Origin: Bacillus sp. CECT 9360
Lineage (GTDB): Bacteria > Bacillota > Bacilli > Bacillales > DSM-1321
NCBI RefSeq assembly: GCF_918741275.1
Contig: NZ_CAKKNA010000022.1
Coordinates: 1-55,442, forward strand
Length of the DNA: 55,442 bases
Direction of reading: 5' to 3'
Shown: in pieces, positions 1-8,110 of the stretch
Layout of the letters: every line of letters starts with the position of its first letter
Numbering within the stretch: position 1 is the first letter of the stretch
Notes under the pieces: model-generated
Told to the model about the DNA's origin: nothing
What the model saw: only the letters and a program-made list of their open reading frames with translations
Database searches by the model: none
Made by a program: the position numbers and the translations under genes

Positions 1-221
1 CGTAAACCGTCTTTCCTTCTCTCTTCATGTGAAGAAAGAATCTATCCGGTATTAGCTCCGGTTTCCCGAAGTTATCCCAGTCTTACAGGCAGGTTGCCCA
101 CGTGTTACTCACCCGTCCGCCGCTAACTTCAGAGAGCAAGCTCCCTGAAATTCGCTCGACTTGCATGTATTAGGCACGCCGCCAGCGTTCGTCCTGAGCC
201 AGGATCAAACTCTCCGAAGAA
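1..221 (-). rRNA. rrs: 16S ribosomal RNA, 5' end (partial)
   Basis: This is the start of a 16S rRNA gene read on the minus strand and cut by the window edge. The universal 5' motif (the 27F primer region) is visible as its complement around 195-213, and the V1/V2 hairpin sequence follows. The mature 5' end is estimated from the Bacillus consensus that begins just before the GGAGAGTTTGATC motif, so it may be off by a few bases. Two rRNA-type promoters and a boxA-like leader precede it. The rest of the operon lies outside the window. Confidence 0.97.
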
Positions 222-290
222 TGTTTGAAAAGCTCATTTGCTTTTATAGTGTGTGCTCACTATTAAAATTAACGTTGGCGCTTTGTTTTG

Positions 291-308
291 TTCAGTTTTC
301 AAAGAGCA
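291..308 (-). promoter_or_regulatory. rrn leader boxA-like antitermination site
   Basis: On the minus strand the leader reads TGCTCTTTGAAAACTGAA. This is the usual boxA-containing stretch upstream of Bacillus 16S genes, where Nus factors load to prevent premature termination. It lies between promoter P2 and the 16S start. The assignment is by sequence resemblance. Confidence 0.7.
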
Positions 309-343
309 ATTTCGTTGTCGTTTCTCTCGGAAGCGACTTTAAT

Positions 344-372
344 ATCATAGCATTTCTAGCTTGCTATGTCAA
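344..372 (-). promoter_or_regulatory. rRNA promoter P2 (SigA)
   Basis: Minus-strand -35 TTGACA (367-372) and -10 TATGAT (344-349) are separated by exactly 17 bp. This is the downstream member of the tandem promoter pair typical of Bacillus rrn operons. Confidence 0.9.
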
Positions 373-444
373 TAACTTGTTTGAGATAATTTTTTAAGTT
401 ATTTCGAAGCTACGATAACTCTCGTCCCGCAGCGACGTTTATTA

Positions 445-473
445 ATATAACACCTAACCGAGCAATAGGTCAA
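445..473 (-). promoter_or_regulatory. rRNA promoter P1 (SigA)
   Basis: Minus-strand -35 TTGACC (468-473) and -10 TTATAT (445-450) have 17-bp spacing, about 100 bp upstream of P2. The -35 lies only 9 bp from the ygxA stop, so the rRNA promoters fill the whole gap between the two genes. Confidence 0.8.
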
Positions 474-481
474 TAACTTTT

Positions 482-1357
482 TTAAAATAATTTTACCGCA
501 CGATAATATCGATGATAAACCTCATGGCCCTTAGTTTCTACTTTAATCTCTTCAATAACATTCTTATCTATAAGATATTCTAATAAGACACTCAGATCGA
601 CGGAATAGTGAGTAAGCTCTGGATGCTCCATCAACTCCGCTATCCTCCATGAACCTTCATTCGTTTTCATAATCTCCAGCAAATGTTGAGATCCCAGGTT
701 GGTTCTCGAATAAATCAGAAATTCACTGGCCAAGAATAGAAGCTCGAGCCGTTTTTCCAATGGTTCTTCACTGCTTACCAGTTCCTCATATAGCTTAAAG
801 ATTTCCGGTTCCATATGTCTCACCTGGTTCCAGAGCGTTACTTCTGGATAAAACCCTTGATCGATAATTTCTAGCCGTGCCAGATGATGCAAGGAGTGAA
901 CGATATTGTTGTATGCATCAAGAAAATGTCCATTCTCAAAAAAAGCTTTCCCATCCATATACCTTCTGATTAACTTTGCAAATTCAATCCCCATTTTGAC
1001 CTTACGTCCGTAAAACGGAAACTCCCTTAACTCCTTTTTTAAATTGGAGACATATTCATTCTTATCAAATAAAATTTTCCCATTTTGAATCCACTCTACG
1101 ACCTTTCGATTGGTTCCCAACAAAAGCCAGTCCTTTAATTGATCTTCCTCTACGATATGCAGAGCAGCCTTTTGGCCGTTATATGTATAATGTTTCACAA
1201 AAACGGATTCTTCTGCTTTATTGACAATGACAAACAGAACGTAATCAAACGTATCTGTAATCGAACTTGCGTTTATTCTTTTTTCAAATGATAAAATCCC
1301 AAGTGTTGATTGCATGCTGGCCCGTTCTTGATAGATCGGACGAAGGATATCTTCCAT
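482..1357 (-). CDS. ygxA: YgxA-like nucleotidyltransferase-fold protein
   Basis: A 291-residue soluble protein of the YgxA family, described as nucleotidyltransferase-like with a C-terminal winged-helix-type domain. Its molecular substrate is not known to me. I chose the ATG at 1357 (protein starts MEDILRPIY) because a GGAGGAG ribosome site lies 7 bases upstream. The open frame itself extends 14 codons further. The gene is co-directional with, and directly upstream of, the rrn promoters, the same arrangement as ygxA-rrnD in B. subtilis. Identification rests on family resemblance plus conserved position. Confidence 0.85.
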   Translation of the reverse strand: MEDILRPIYQERASMQSTLGILSFEKRINASSITDTFDYVLFVIVNKAEESVFVKHYTYNGQKAALHIVEEDQLKDWLLLGTNRKVVEWIQNGKILFDKNEYVSNLKKELREFPFYGRKVKMGIEFAKLIRRYMDGKAFFENGHFLDAYNNIVHSLHHLARLEIIDQGFYPEVTLWNQVRHMEPEIFKLYEELVSSEEPLEKRLELLFLASEFLIYSRTNLGSQHLLEIMKTNEGSWRIAELMEHPELTHYSVDLSVLLEYLIDKNVIEEIKVETKGHEVYHRYYRAVKLF

Positions 1358-1510
1358 TATAAACTCCTCCAAAACCTTAATATTTATGTACTTCGACAAT
1401 CGTTATGAATGTCCCTGCTTTTAACGGTTAGTTGATCTATTATGTTATGTTTTTAAATATTCATCTTCACCAATATGGTATGATATAGTTAAATCTCGGG
1501 AGGGACAACT

Positions 1511-1858
1511 ATGGCGAAATATTCTAGCAAAATAAATAAGATACGCACATTTGCTTTAAGTCTGATTTTCATCGGGTTCATTGTCATGTATGGAGGGATA
1601 TTTTTCAGAAACTCCCCAATCATTATGACAATCTTCATGATCTTAGGGCTTTTATGCATCGTGGCAAGCACAGTCATCTATTTTTGGATTGGCATGCTTT
1701 CTACGAAGACCGTTCAAGTGAAATGCCCGAACTGCGGCAAAGCCACTAAAATTTTGGGACGTGTCGATATATGTATGCATTGCAACGAACCATTAACACT
1801 TGATAAGAATCTTGAAGGCAAGGAATTTGACGAAAAGTATAACCGTAGAGGAATTTAA
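1511..1858 (+). CDS. ygzB: YgzB, membrane protein with zinc-ribbon tail (UPF0295)
   Basis: A 115-residue protein with two predicted membrane segments (roughly residues 12-32 and 38-60). A short cytosolic tail follows, with two CxxC pairs (CPNC near residue 74 and CMHC near residue 94) that look like a zinc ribbon. The ribosome site GGGAGGGA precedes the ATG. It is divergent from ygxA and convergent with perR, as in B. subtilis. The function is not established. Length and the position between ygxA and perR match the family. Confidence 0.88.
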   Translation: MAKYSSKINKIRTFALSLIFIGFIVMYGGIFFRNSPIIMTIFMILGLLCIVASTVIYFWIGMLSTKTVQVKCPNCGKATKILGRVDICMHCNEPLTLDKNLEGKEFDEKYNRRGI

Positions 1859-1890
1859 TTCAAATTCATTGCGGAAGTGAATATAAAAAG

Positions 1891-1927
1891 AAAAAAAGTT
1901 CCAACCATTAGCGGCGGAACTTTTTTT
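1891..1927. terminator. bidirectional terminator between ygzB and perR
   Basis: A GTTCC/GGAAC stem is flanked by A7 and T7 tracts, so it can end transcription from both convergent genes. The perR stop codon overlaps its edge. Confidence 0.85.
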
Positions 1928-2369
1928 AATGCGCTTCTTTAGCTGAGCAGTCCGGACAATTGCCGTAAATCTCCATACGATGGTGACTGACTGTAAAGCC
2001 AGTAACATGCGAGGCTAGATGTTCTACCTCATCCAATCCTGGATAATGAAAATCAACAATCTTTCCGCAGTTCTCGCAAATCACGTGATAATGATTGGTC
2101 GTAACGAAATCAAATCTGCTTGAAGAATCTCCGTATGTGAGTTCTTTGACTAAGCCAACCTCACGGAATACTCTCAGATTATTATAAACGGTTGCCACAC
2201 TCATGTTTGGAAATTTCCCTTCCAATGCCTTGTAAATATCGTCGGCAGTTGGGTGGGTCATTGAGTTTATTAAGTATTCAAGTATAGCATGACGTTGGGG
2301 AGTAATTCTGACTCCGGTATCCTTTAATGAATCCAACGCTTCTTTAAGCTGTAGTTGAGACACCGTCAT
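1926..2369 (-). CDS. perR: peroxide-sensing repressor PerR (Fur family)
   Basis: A 147-residue Fur-family regulator that senses H2O2 by metal-catalysed histidine oxidation and represses oxidative-stress genes. The regulatory-metal ligands of PerR can be placed as His39, Asp87, His93, His95 and Asp106. The Asp at the position that separates PerR from Fur/Zur is present. The structural zinc cysteines are C98, C101, C138 and C141. The DNA-binding winged helix spans about residues 10-85. A Per-box-like palindrome lies in its own promoter, consistent with autoregulation. The gene sits next to ygzB and close to bcp, a peroxide-detoxifying enzyme. Confidence 0.96.
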   Translation of the reverse strand: MTVSQLQLKEALDSLKDTGVRITPQRHAILEYLINSMTHPTADDIYKALEGKFPNMSVATVYNNLRVFREVGLVKELTYGDSSSRFDFVTTNHYHVICENCGKIVDFHYPGLDEVEHLASHVTGFTVSHHRMEIYGNCPDCSAKEAH

Positions 2370-2404
2370 GCACCTCTTTTCCTTAGAATAAATATATTCT
2401 TACA

Positions 2405-2451
2405 TTAGAATATTTATAAATAGTGTACCTTCCATTAATATACTTTGTCAA
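2405..2451 (-). promoter_or_regulatory. perR promoter with Per box
   Basis: A minus-strand promoter has -35 TTGACA (2446-2451) and -10 TACACT (2422-2427) with 18-bp spacing. Just downstream, TTATAAATATTCTAA (2405-2419) matches 12 of the 14 fixed positions of the Per box TTATAATnATTATAA. Its position over the transcription start fits autorepression by PerR. Confidence 0.75.
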
Positions 2452-2495
2452 TAATTCTACTATCTTAATAGAATAAACTCACTGGAAACTTAATC

Positions 2496-3048
2496 CTATT
2501 CCTGATGAAGTGTCGGTTCTTGCCTGCCTAATTGATGATTTACAAGCCTGGCCGTTACGAATAACAGGTCCGATAAACGATTCAAATAAGCCAACACTAG
2601 AGGTTCCGTACTTTCTTCAAGGGTAAGGGCGCATCTTTCAGCTCTGCGGACAATTGTCCTTGCAGCATGAAAAGCGGCTCCTGCCGGATGTCCTCCCGGA
2701 AGGACAAAGTTGGTCAATGGCGGTAGTGAGGCAGGGTACCCATGCATCAATGTCGCCTCCATGAAGGCGACATCCCTCTTCTCCAGTTTCCACTTAACTT
2801 CCTTGCCACCCGGAGTTGCCAGTTCGGCACCAACATGGAATAATGCCGTCTGGACCTTATGGAACACTTCCAGGATACTCTCTTTACCGGAAAAGCTTTC
2901 GTTATTTAGATGGCTTAAGGCCAGGCCGATCATTGAATTGGCTTCATCACATGTTCCATATGCCTCACCCGCTTGTCTGTCTTCGAAACGCGCTGTCCGT
3001 ATACTATGAGGTTGTCCCCTTATCACCCGTTTTTGTATAAATTTTCAT
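2496..3048 (-). pseudogene. PduO/CobO-type cob(I)alamin adenosyltransferase, frameshifted
   Basis: The enzyme class transfers the adenosyl group of ATP to cob(I)alamin. The expected N-terminus MKIYTKTGDKGTTS, which holds the ATP-binding TKTGDxG motif, starts at an ATG at 3048-3046 behind an AAAAGGGG ribosome site. It runs into an in-frame TAG at 3006-3004. The remaining domain (SIRTARFEDRQAGEAYGTCDEANS onward, with the conserved AYGT.DE.NS core) continues in the neighbouring frame to 2496. A GTG at 3026 opens that second frame but would lose the nucleotide-binding start and has no ribosome site. A natural frameshift or a read error are both possible. The preceding dehydrogenase ends 3 bases upstream, so the two were translationally linked. 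Confidence 0.8.
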
Positions 3049-3051
3049 TTA

Positions 3052-4005
3052 CTAATATCCCCTTTTCGGATCGATTACATTAATATACTCGTTCCCACCC
3101 TTTAGATATTCCTCAAAATTGTGCTCAAAAATCTCAAAAGATCTCGGAAGATAGTTCTTTGTTATGCTCGAGATATGCGGTGTTACCGTGACGTTGTCAA
3201 GACCCCAAAATGGATGTCCTTCAGGAAGAGGCTCTTGCCCGAAAACGTCCAACACAGCATGTTTGATCTTATGGTTGGTAAGTGCTTCTTGCAATATTTC
3301 CTCATTATAAAGGTCACCGCGTCCGATATTCATGAATACAGCGCTGTCCTTCATTGCCTTAAAGTGTTCCTTCTTAAGCAGGTTCTGTGTTTCCTCCGTG
3401 CTCGGTAGGACAGACACAATATAGTCGGCTTGCGGCAGCACTTCTGGCAGCTCGTTCAGACTATGGATGGAATCGATATATTCGACGCTTTTACCGCTTC
3501 TGTTTACCCCAAGCGTTTTCATCTGAAATGCCTTCGCAAGACGGGCCACCTCAGTTCCAATCGCCCCGGTGCCGATAATAAGGATCGTCTTGCTGTTTAA
3601 CTCCCCCACCTTTATCCTTCGATCCCATTTTTCCTGCGATTCATTTTCCAGAAGCAGCTTCAATTGTTTTTCATATTGCAGAAGCATGCCGATTGTGTAT
3701 TCTGCCATGGGGATTTTATGAATTCCCCGCGCATTCGTGACCAGTATGTTTTTCTCGTCGATTGCCTCAAACGGCATTTTCTCGAGACCTGCGGACATGA
3801 CCATAATCCATTTCAGGTTTTCGGCCTTCTTGATATGCTCATCCGTCAGATCTTCGCCATACGTAATGATGATTTCGGCTTCTTTCAGTTTATGATCCTC
3901 CTCTGTTGCAATTCCTTTTTGATAATGGAACTCATGTGAGGGAAATTTTTTATTCATGTCAGTTTGAAGATACTCTGGTGGAATCAGTGTCGAAAGTATT
4001 TGCAT
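3052..4005 (-). CDS. D-2-hydroxyacid dehydrogenase (NAD-dependent)
   Basis: A 317-residue member of the D-isomer-specific 2-hydroxyacid dehydrogenase family. The Rossmann motif GTGAIGTEVA is near residue 145. The catalytic Arg lies in NIGRGDLYNEE (near 228), the Glu in DVFGQEPLPEGHPFW (near 257) and the His in TPHISS (near 277). The substrate is not readable from sequence; the family interconverts 2-oxoacids and D-2-hydroxyacids. The start is supported by GGAGGGCATAAG-ATG. It is the first gene of a two-gene unit with the broken adenosyltransferase. A 20-bp repeat array lies upstream in its 5' intergenic region. Confidence 0.88.
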   Translation of the reverse strand: MQILSTLIPPEYLQTDMNKKFPSHEFHYQKGIATEEDHKLKEAEIIITYGEDLTDEHIKKAENLKWIMVMSAGLEKMPFEAIDEKNILVTNARGIHKIPMAEYTIGMLLQYEKQLKLLLENESQEKWDRRIKVGELNSKTILIIGTGAIGTEVARLAKAFQMKTLGVNRSGKSVEYIDSIHSLNELPEVLPQADYIVSVLPSTEETQNLLKKEHFKAMKDSAVFMNIGRGDLYNEEILQEALTNHKIKHAVLDVFGQEPLPEGHPFWGLDNVTVTPHISSITKNYLPRSFEIFEHNFEEYLKGGNEYINVIDPKRGY

Positions 4006-4110
4006 CTTATGCCCTCCGAAATTTTATCTTAATATTCATTTTACCAGCTTTGGGGGTTTGAATCATTTTATTGAAGATGCTGCACCTTTTTTAGCATCCC
4101 TCAATCCGCT

Positions 4111-4227
4111 TAACGAGCAGAAATTTGTGATGAACGAGCACAAATTCTGTTTATCGAGCACAAATCCAGAGAATCGAGCACAAACTCCGATTATCGAGCA
4201 CAAATCTGAATAATCGAGCAGAAATTA
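4111..4227. repeat. intergenic 20-bp-period array A (core CGAGCACAAAT)
   Basis: Six copies of a core reading approximately ATCGAGCACAAAT begin (at the C of CGAGCA) at 4114, 4135, 4155, 4175, 4195 and 4215, so the period is 20 bp (once 21). The first and last copies have CAG in place of CAC. The 6-7 bases between cores vary. The reverse complement of the core is the same sequence as array D at 33081-33280. The rest of the 545-bp gap holds only the ampS terminator. Confidence 0.9.
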
Positions 4228-4421
4228 TTTAGTCTGGGAATCCCCCGAATATATAACACTTCAATTTTAAAATTCAAATGTAATCCAGATGTTTCACCAC
4301 ATTTTTAAAGAACTTTGCAGGTTTATTAATGAAATTTTACCAATTGGCCGCCTTTATAATTGAGGACTTAATCGCAGTTGCAATAAAACCGAGGATTGGT
4401 GTGTTTTTGTCTTCTTTCCGG

Positions 4422-4450
4422 CAAAAAAAAACACGGGCACTAGGCCCGCG
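4422..4450 (-). terminator. intrinsic terminator downstream of ampS
   Basis: On the minus strand a GCGGGC/GCCCGTG hairpin is followed by nine T residues. It lies about 100 bp past the aminopeptidase stop and separates it from the dehydrogenase unit. Confidence 0.8.
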
Positions 4451-4550
4451 AAAGAATAACATTGAGGAGGTATTCCCTTACTTAGAGTATATTCGGATAT
4501 ATCCCGATTGCGTTGGACAATAGCCTTCTCTCATGAAAATCCACTGATAC

Positions 4551-5660
4551 CTATTTTAATGCGTCAGGGTTCAGCCCTCTTAATTCAGACAGGATGAAAA
4601 GGCCGTCTTTCCTGATTAATACACCATCAAAATAAATCTCTCCACCGCCATATTCCGGGCGTTGGATCAGCACCATATCCCAATGGATCGCAGAGCGGTT
4701 TCCGTTATCTGCTTCCTCGTAGGCCTCGCCCGGTGTAAAATGAAGGCTTCCGCAGATTTTTTCATCAAATAAAATATCGCCCATCGGTTCTTTAATCATC
4801 GGATTGACACCAATGGCAAATTCGCCGATATAGCGGGCACCTTCGTCAGACGAGAAAATTTGATTGATTTTCTCCGTTTGATCCGCTTTTGCATCCACCA
4901 GCTTACCATCCTTGAAGGTTAATGAAACATCACGAAAGGTTGTTCCCTGATATGAACAAGGGGTGTTAAAGGAAATCGTTCCGTTAACACTGTCTTTTAC
5001 CGGTGCCGTAAAAACCTCGCCGTCCGGGATATTGTTTTCACCTGCACAAACGACAGCTGGAATGCCTTTAATCGAAAATGTTAAATCCGTTCCGGGAGAA
5101 ACAAGCCGAACCTTATCACTCCGCTCCATTAATTCCTTCAGCGGCTGCATCGCTTTGCCCATCTTCTCGTAATCAACAGTACAGACGTCCAATAAAAAAT
5201 CCTCAAAACGGCTTAAACTCATGCCTGCCTTTTGAGCCAATCCTTTTGTTGGATAATTCAGCAGTACCCAACGACGATTGTTGACGTAGAAAAATGTGGA
5301 CGGATTCATGACTTCTCCCCAAATGCGATGTTTTTCAGAAGGTACTTCTGCAAACTCGGCATCATTTTCCTCTCCGGTAACATAAATAACGGCATCCACA
5401 TCTTTATATTCCTTCATCATCCAATCCGCATAGGTTTGAAGCTGTTCCTTTTCATAGCCCATTAACAAATGACGGTTGATTTCGTCATCGATTAATTCGA
5501 TGTATGGGTAGGCACCCAGTTGATAGACCTCATCCACCAGCTCTTTTAGCAGCGGCTTTGCGTTAACATGCCCACGGATTAGAACTCTCTCTTTCGCCTG
5601 CAGCTTCACCGAATGGTTGACCAACAGGTTTGCTAACTTTTTCAATCTCGCGTCCTTCAT
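4551..5660 (-). CDS. ampS: aminopeptidase, M29 family (AmpS-like)
   Basis: A 369-residue metallo-aminopeptidase of the M29 (AmpS/AmpT) family that removes N-terminal residues from peptides using two metal ions. Family hallmarks are visible toward the C-terminus: GEFAIGVNP, CGSLHFTPGEAY and the AIHWDM segment carrying the HxD metal ligands. I prefer the ATG at 5660 (MKDARLKKLA) with a G-rich site ahead of it. An alternative ATG at 5672 overlaps the bcp stop by one base (TAATG) and would add four residues. The gene is therefore tightly coupled to bcp, its upstream partner, and ends at the terminator near 4430. Confidence 0.9.
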   Translation of the reverse strand: MKDARLKKLANLLVNHSVKLQAKERVLIRGHVNAKPLLKELVDEVYQLGAYPYIELIDDEINRHLLMGYEKEQLQTYADWMMKEYKDVDAVIYVTGEENDAEFAEVPSEKHRIWGEVMNPSTFFYVNNRRWVLLNYPTKGLAQKAGMSLSRFEDFLLDVCTVDYEKMGKAMQPLKELMERSDKVRLVSPGTDLTFSIKGIPAVVCAGENNIPDGEVFTAPVKDSVNGTISFNTPCSYQGTTFRDVSLTFKDGKLVDAKADQTEKINQIFSSDEGARYIGEFAIGVNPMIKEPMGDILFDEKICGSLHFTPGEAYEEADNGNRSAIHWDMVLIQRPEYGGGEIYFDGVLIRKDGLFILSELRGLNPDALK

Positions 5661-5671
5661 CTTGTCCCCCA

Positions 5672-6139
5672 TTATCGTTGTTCTTTAAGAAACTGCAGTG
5701 CCTCCTCGACATGGCCTTTTACCTTTACCTTGCGCCACTCTTTGACAAGCACGCCTTCTTTATTGATCAAAAAAGTAGACCGCTCGATGCCCATGTATTC
5801 CTTGCCGAAATTTTTCTTCAGCTTCCAAACATCATAAAGCTCGGCGACTTCATGTTTCTCATCAGCTAAAAGCAAAAACGGCAAACCGTGCTTATCAATG
5901 AATTTGGCATGGCTTTCGGCCGGGTCCGGGCTGATCCCGATAATCACAGCATCAAGCTCTGCAAACTTTTCGTGTTGATCTCTGAAATCACACGCTTCGG
6001 TTGTACAGCCTGGCGTCATATCCTTTGGATAAAAATAAAGAACTACATGTTTTTCTGTAAGATCCGCAAGCGAGACCTTTTCGCCATTGCTTGCGGGCAA
6101 TGTAAATTCGGGCGCTTTTTTTCCGATTACCGTGGTCAT
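5672..6139 (-). CDS. bcp: thioredoxin-dependent thiol peroxidase Bcp (YgaF)
   Basis: A 155-residue atypical two-cysteine peroxiredoxin that reduces hydrogen and organic peroxides in the cytosol with thioredoxin as donor. The active-site motif PGCTTEAC places the peroxidatic Cys at 45 and the resolving Cys at 50, which is standard for the Bcp subclass. The length is typical. In B. subtilis the orthologue (ygaF) lies next to perR. Here a dehydrogenase, the broken adenosyltransferase and ampS separate the two. Its stop overlaps the first possible ampS start. The start follows a GGAGGTGGGC-type ribosome site. Confidence 0.95.
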   Translation of the reverse strand: MTTVIGKKAPEFTLPASNGEKVSLADLTEKHVVLYFYPKDMTPGCTTEACDFRDQHEKFAELDAVIIGISPDPAESHAKFIDKHGLPFLLLADEKHEVAELYDVWKLKKNFGKEYMGIERSTFLINKEGVLVKEWRKVKVKGHVEEALQFLKEQR

Positions 6140-6204
6140 TTATGCCCACCTCCATAACAATTTCTTATGGTAAGCGTACCCAATAATCTGGACAAACACA
6201 ACTA

Positions 6205-6624
6205 TCATACATCCTTGCGGTCATACGGTTCAAAGTCGATCACAGCCCTGATTAAGAAGGCTGCCGGCAGACTGTATCCGATAAATGCCTCGATAGCCGC
6301 GATAATCCTGCCTATCCCGACCGGACTTACATCGCCATAGCCAACCGAAAACATCGTCATTGCACTAAAGTAGAAGGATGTCTCCAGCTGCTGAAAGAAA
6401 TCTTCTGTCACGCGCAGCCCATCATCAAGGATTACCGCATAATGATTTAACTCGAATAATAAATAAATCATAGCGAAACCGATCAGGATCGTTGCGTATA
6501 TATTGGCAATCCATATCAGATTCTCCATGGAAAGTTTCTTATCGCTTTTTTCTTCTATAAAAATAGCCCGAATGCTCATGACCATGCAAAATACAATCAA
6601 TGTCATCAGAAGATAAAACGTCAT
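6205..6624 (-). CDS. potassium channel family protein
   Basis: A 139-residue integral membrane protein with three hydrophobic segments (about 2-20, 35-60 and 105-125). Between the last two lies a pore loop whose selectivity filter reads SVGYGDVSP, a close match to the TVGYGD signature of K+ channels. There is no cytosolic RCK/TrkA domain, so it is the minimal pore type. The start is supported by AAGGGGAAGC-ATG. It stands alone between bcp and the divergent tatA. The ion selectivity is inferred from the filter. Confidence 0.88.
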   Translation of the reverse strand: MTFYLLMTLIVFCMVMSIRAIFIEEKSDKKLSMENLIWIANIYATILIGFAMIYLLFELNHYAVILDDGLRVTEDFFQQLETSFYFSAMTMFSVGYGDVSPVGIGRIIAAIEAFIGYSLPAAFLIRAVIDFEPYDRKDV

Positions 6625-6823
6625 GCTTCCCCTTCTTTCCCAGAGGCTTGTATACTTCTATTTTTACTCCTGTCCGTTACGTTATATGTGAAAAATTTAT
6701 ATTTGCAGTTTTATGTAGAGATTTTAAGTTACAGGTTATGTAAGGTGGATAATATCATTTATTTTAAAAGGAAATAAGACTATAATGAAAATATAACTTT
6801 TGAACTAAATAGGAGATGAGACC

Positions 6824-7036
6824 GTGCTTTCAAATATCGGTGTCCCTGGTTTAATCTTAATACTCATTGTAGCCCTTATCGTATTTGGCCCGAACAAACT
6901 GCCGGAAATTGGACGCGCTGTAGGAAGTTCCCTTCGCGAGTTCAAAAAGGCAGCTTCCAATGTAACGAACGATGTGGCCGGTGATGTAAAAAAGGATATA
7001 GACCAAGCGAAAAGAGATAGTGAAGAAAAGATGTGA
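6824..7036 (+). CDS. tatA: TatA-type twin-arginine translocase subunit (orphan)
   Basis: A 70-residue TatA/E protein: an N-terminal membrane helix (about 3-20), the [14 protein letters not shown] hinge motif, an amphipathic helix, and a charged tail rich in Lys, Asp and Glu. TatA forms the pore for export of folded proteins with an RR signal. No tatC lies nearby, so the partner must be encoded elsewhere. Orphan tatA genes (such as tatAc in B. subtilis) are known. It carries its own strong terminator. Confidence 0.93.
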   Translation: MLSNIGVPGLILILIVALIVFGPNKLPEIGRAVGSSLREFKKAASNVTNDVAGDVKKDIDQAKRDSEEKM

Positions 7037-7080
7037 AAAAGCAGCGGCTGACCCAACTTTAGGTCGGCCGCTGCTTTTTA
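7036..7080. terminator. strong terminator after tatA
   Basis: A stem of about 13 bp (GCAGCGGC.TGACC / GGTCG.GCCGCTGC) is flanked by A5 and T5. It ends tatA and could also act on minus-strand transcripts. Confidence 0.92.
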
Positions 7081-7110
7081 TCTGTGGCAATAATTCGTGT
7101 CGAATATTGT

Positions 7111-7205
7111 TGAAAAATCGATATATGAGATAAGTTGATAATATAACCGAAAACTCGATAATAAATTGTCCAAAGTTGATGATAAATCCAAAAACTCGAT
7201 AATAT
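7111..7205. repeat. intergenic ~20-bp array B (core AACTCGATAAT)
   Basis: Five degenerate cores related to AA(C/G)T(C/T)GAT(A)AT occur at about 7119, 7136, 7156, 7177 and 7197. Spacing is 17, 20, 21 and 20 bp. The core shares the CTCGAT element with arrays A and D but has diverged further. It fills the convergent gap between tatA and gdnD. Confidence 0.7.
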
Positions 7206-7252
7206 CCGCTCGAACGAAACCCATATCAGCAGAAAAGAAAGCTCTTCAACCG

Positions 7253-7567
7253 CTACCCCACAAGCTTCAACCCAATTGCAGCCGATAGGATCATCACAAT
7301 GAAGAGAATCCTCTTCCAATCCTTTGACTCTCCATAAAGAACCATCCCTAAAATGGCTCCGCCAGAAGCCCCAATTCCCGTCCATACCGCATATGCAGTA
7401 CCCATCGGCAGAGTTTTCATGGCCATGGAGAGAAAGATGAAACTCGAGCCGAATCCAGTGACCAAAAGGACGAGCGATTGCCAGCTTTTATCTTTATGCA
7501 ATTTATTGATCATAGCGACACCAAACATTTCACAAACACCCGCAAGAACTAATGCTACCCATGCCAC
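7253..7567 (-). CDS. gdnD: SMR guanidinium exporter subunit (YkkD/GdnD-like)
   Basis: A 104-residue small multidrug resistance protein with four membrane helices. The essential membrane Glu is at position 13 (GVCEMFG) and the GTAYAVWTGIG motif at about 56-66. It follows its partner directly: its ATG begins at the base after the partner stop. In B. subtilis the equivalent YkkC/YkkD pair works as a heteromeric guanidinium/H+ antiporter. The upstream guanidine-I riboswitch makes guanidinium the likely substrate here. Confidence 0.92.
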   Translation of the reverse strand: MAWVALVLAGVCEMFGVAMINKLHKDKSWQSLVLLVTGFGSSFIFLSMAMKTLPMGTAYAVWTGIGASGGAILGMVLYGESKDWKRILFIVMILSAAIGLKLVG

Positions 7568-7909
7568 CTAAGACCCAACTCCTAGCGCGTTGTTATCTTT
7601 CGTGACCGTCTTCAATCCGATTACTCCCGCCAAAAGCAGCAGTGTTAACAATATCTTCGAAAGCTTAAATGGTTCGCCAAAGATTAGGATTTCAGAAAGG
7701 GCCGTTCCAGCGGTCCCCAAACCGACAAAAACAGCATACACCGTCCCAACAGGCAGTCTTCTGCCAGCCATAATCATCACATAAAAACTAATGATGATTG
7801 AAATGACCGTTCCCGTCCAAGACCAAAAACCATCAGCGTGCTTAAGCCCAATCACCCAAAGCACTTCAAAGAAAGCTGCTATCACAACTTTTATCCAATC
7901 CCTATTCAT
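7568..7909 (-). CDS. gdnC: SMR guanidinium exporter subunit (YkkC/GdnC-like)
   Basis: A 113-residue SMR protein with four helices, the conserved Glu at position 15 (AAFFEVLW) and the [11 protein letters not shown] motif near 55-65. It is the first gene of the pair behind the guanidine-I riboswitch. A ribosome site (GGAGTGAAGCACC) precedes the ATG. Lengths of 113 and 104 residues match the YkkC/YkkD pair. The protein should extrude guanidinium in exchange for protons as part of a mixed dimer. Confidence 0.92.
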   Translation of the reverse strand: MNRDWIKVVIAAFFEVLWVIGLKHADGFWSWTGTVISIIISFYVMIMAGRRLPVGTVYAVFVGLGTAGTALSEILIFGEPFKLSKILLTLLLLAGVIGLKTVTKDNNALGVGS

Positions 7910-7956
7910 GGTGCTTCACTCCTTCATCCATCTCCTAAGAGGGTAAACATGAAAAC

Positions 7957-7996
7957 AGCCTGGGAGAATACTATGAATCAGTATTTCTCCCAGGCT
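7957..7996 (-). terminator. attenuator of the guanidine riboswitch
   Basis: A near-perfect hairpin of about 16 bp (AGCCTGGGAGAAATACT on the minus strand, with one bulge) overlaps the 3' side of the aptamer. It is followed by a T-rich stretch and precedes gdnC. It is the expected expression platform: guanidinium binding should favour readthrough. Confidence 0.85.
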
Positions 7997-8075
7997 TTTA
8001 TCCCTCCGTGTAACAGCAAATAGCTGCCGTTTTCTCTCGGACCAGGCCGGCTTATTGCCGCGGAACCCTAGAAAA
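7985..8075 (-). ncRNA. guanidine-I (ykkC) riboswitch aptamer
   Basis: On the minus strand the leader carries the conserved ykkC blocks in order: TCTAGGGTTCCG (8061-8072), CTGGTCCGAGAG (8033-8044) and ACACGGAGGGATAAAAGCC, ending about 7993. This class binds guanidinium and turns on exporters and guanidine-degrading enzymes. It stands directly ahead of the gdnC/gdnD pair, which is its classic context. Confidence 0.95.
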
Positions 8076-8110
8076 CTTTAGATATAATTATTCACTTATT
8101 TTCCATGCCC

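Noticed and set aside
161..397. Open frame across the 16S 5' end and rrn promoters
   Set aside because: It lies over rRNA and tandem promoters on the opposite strand and has no ribosome site.
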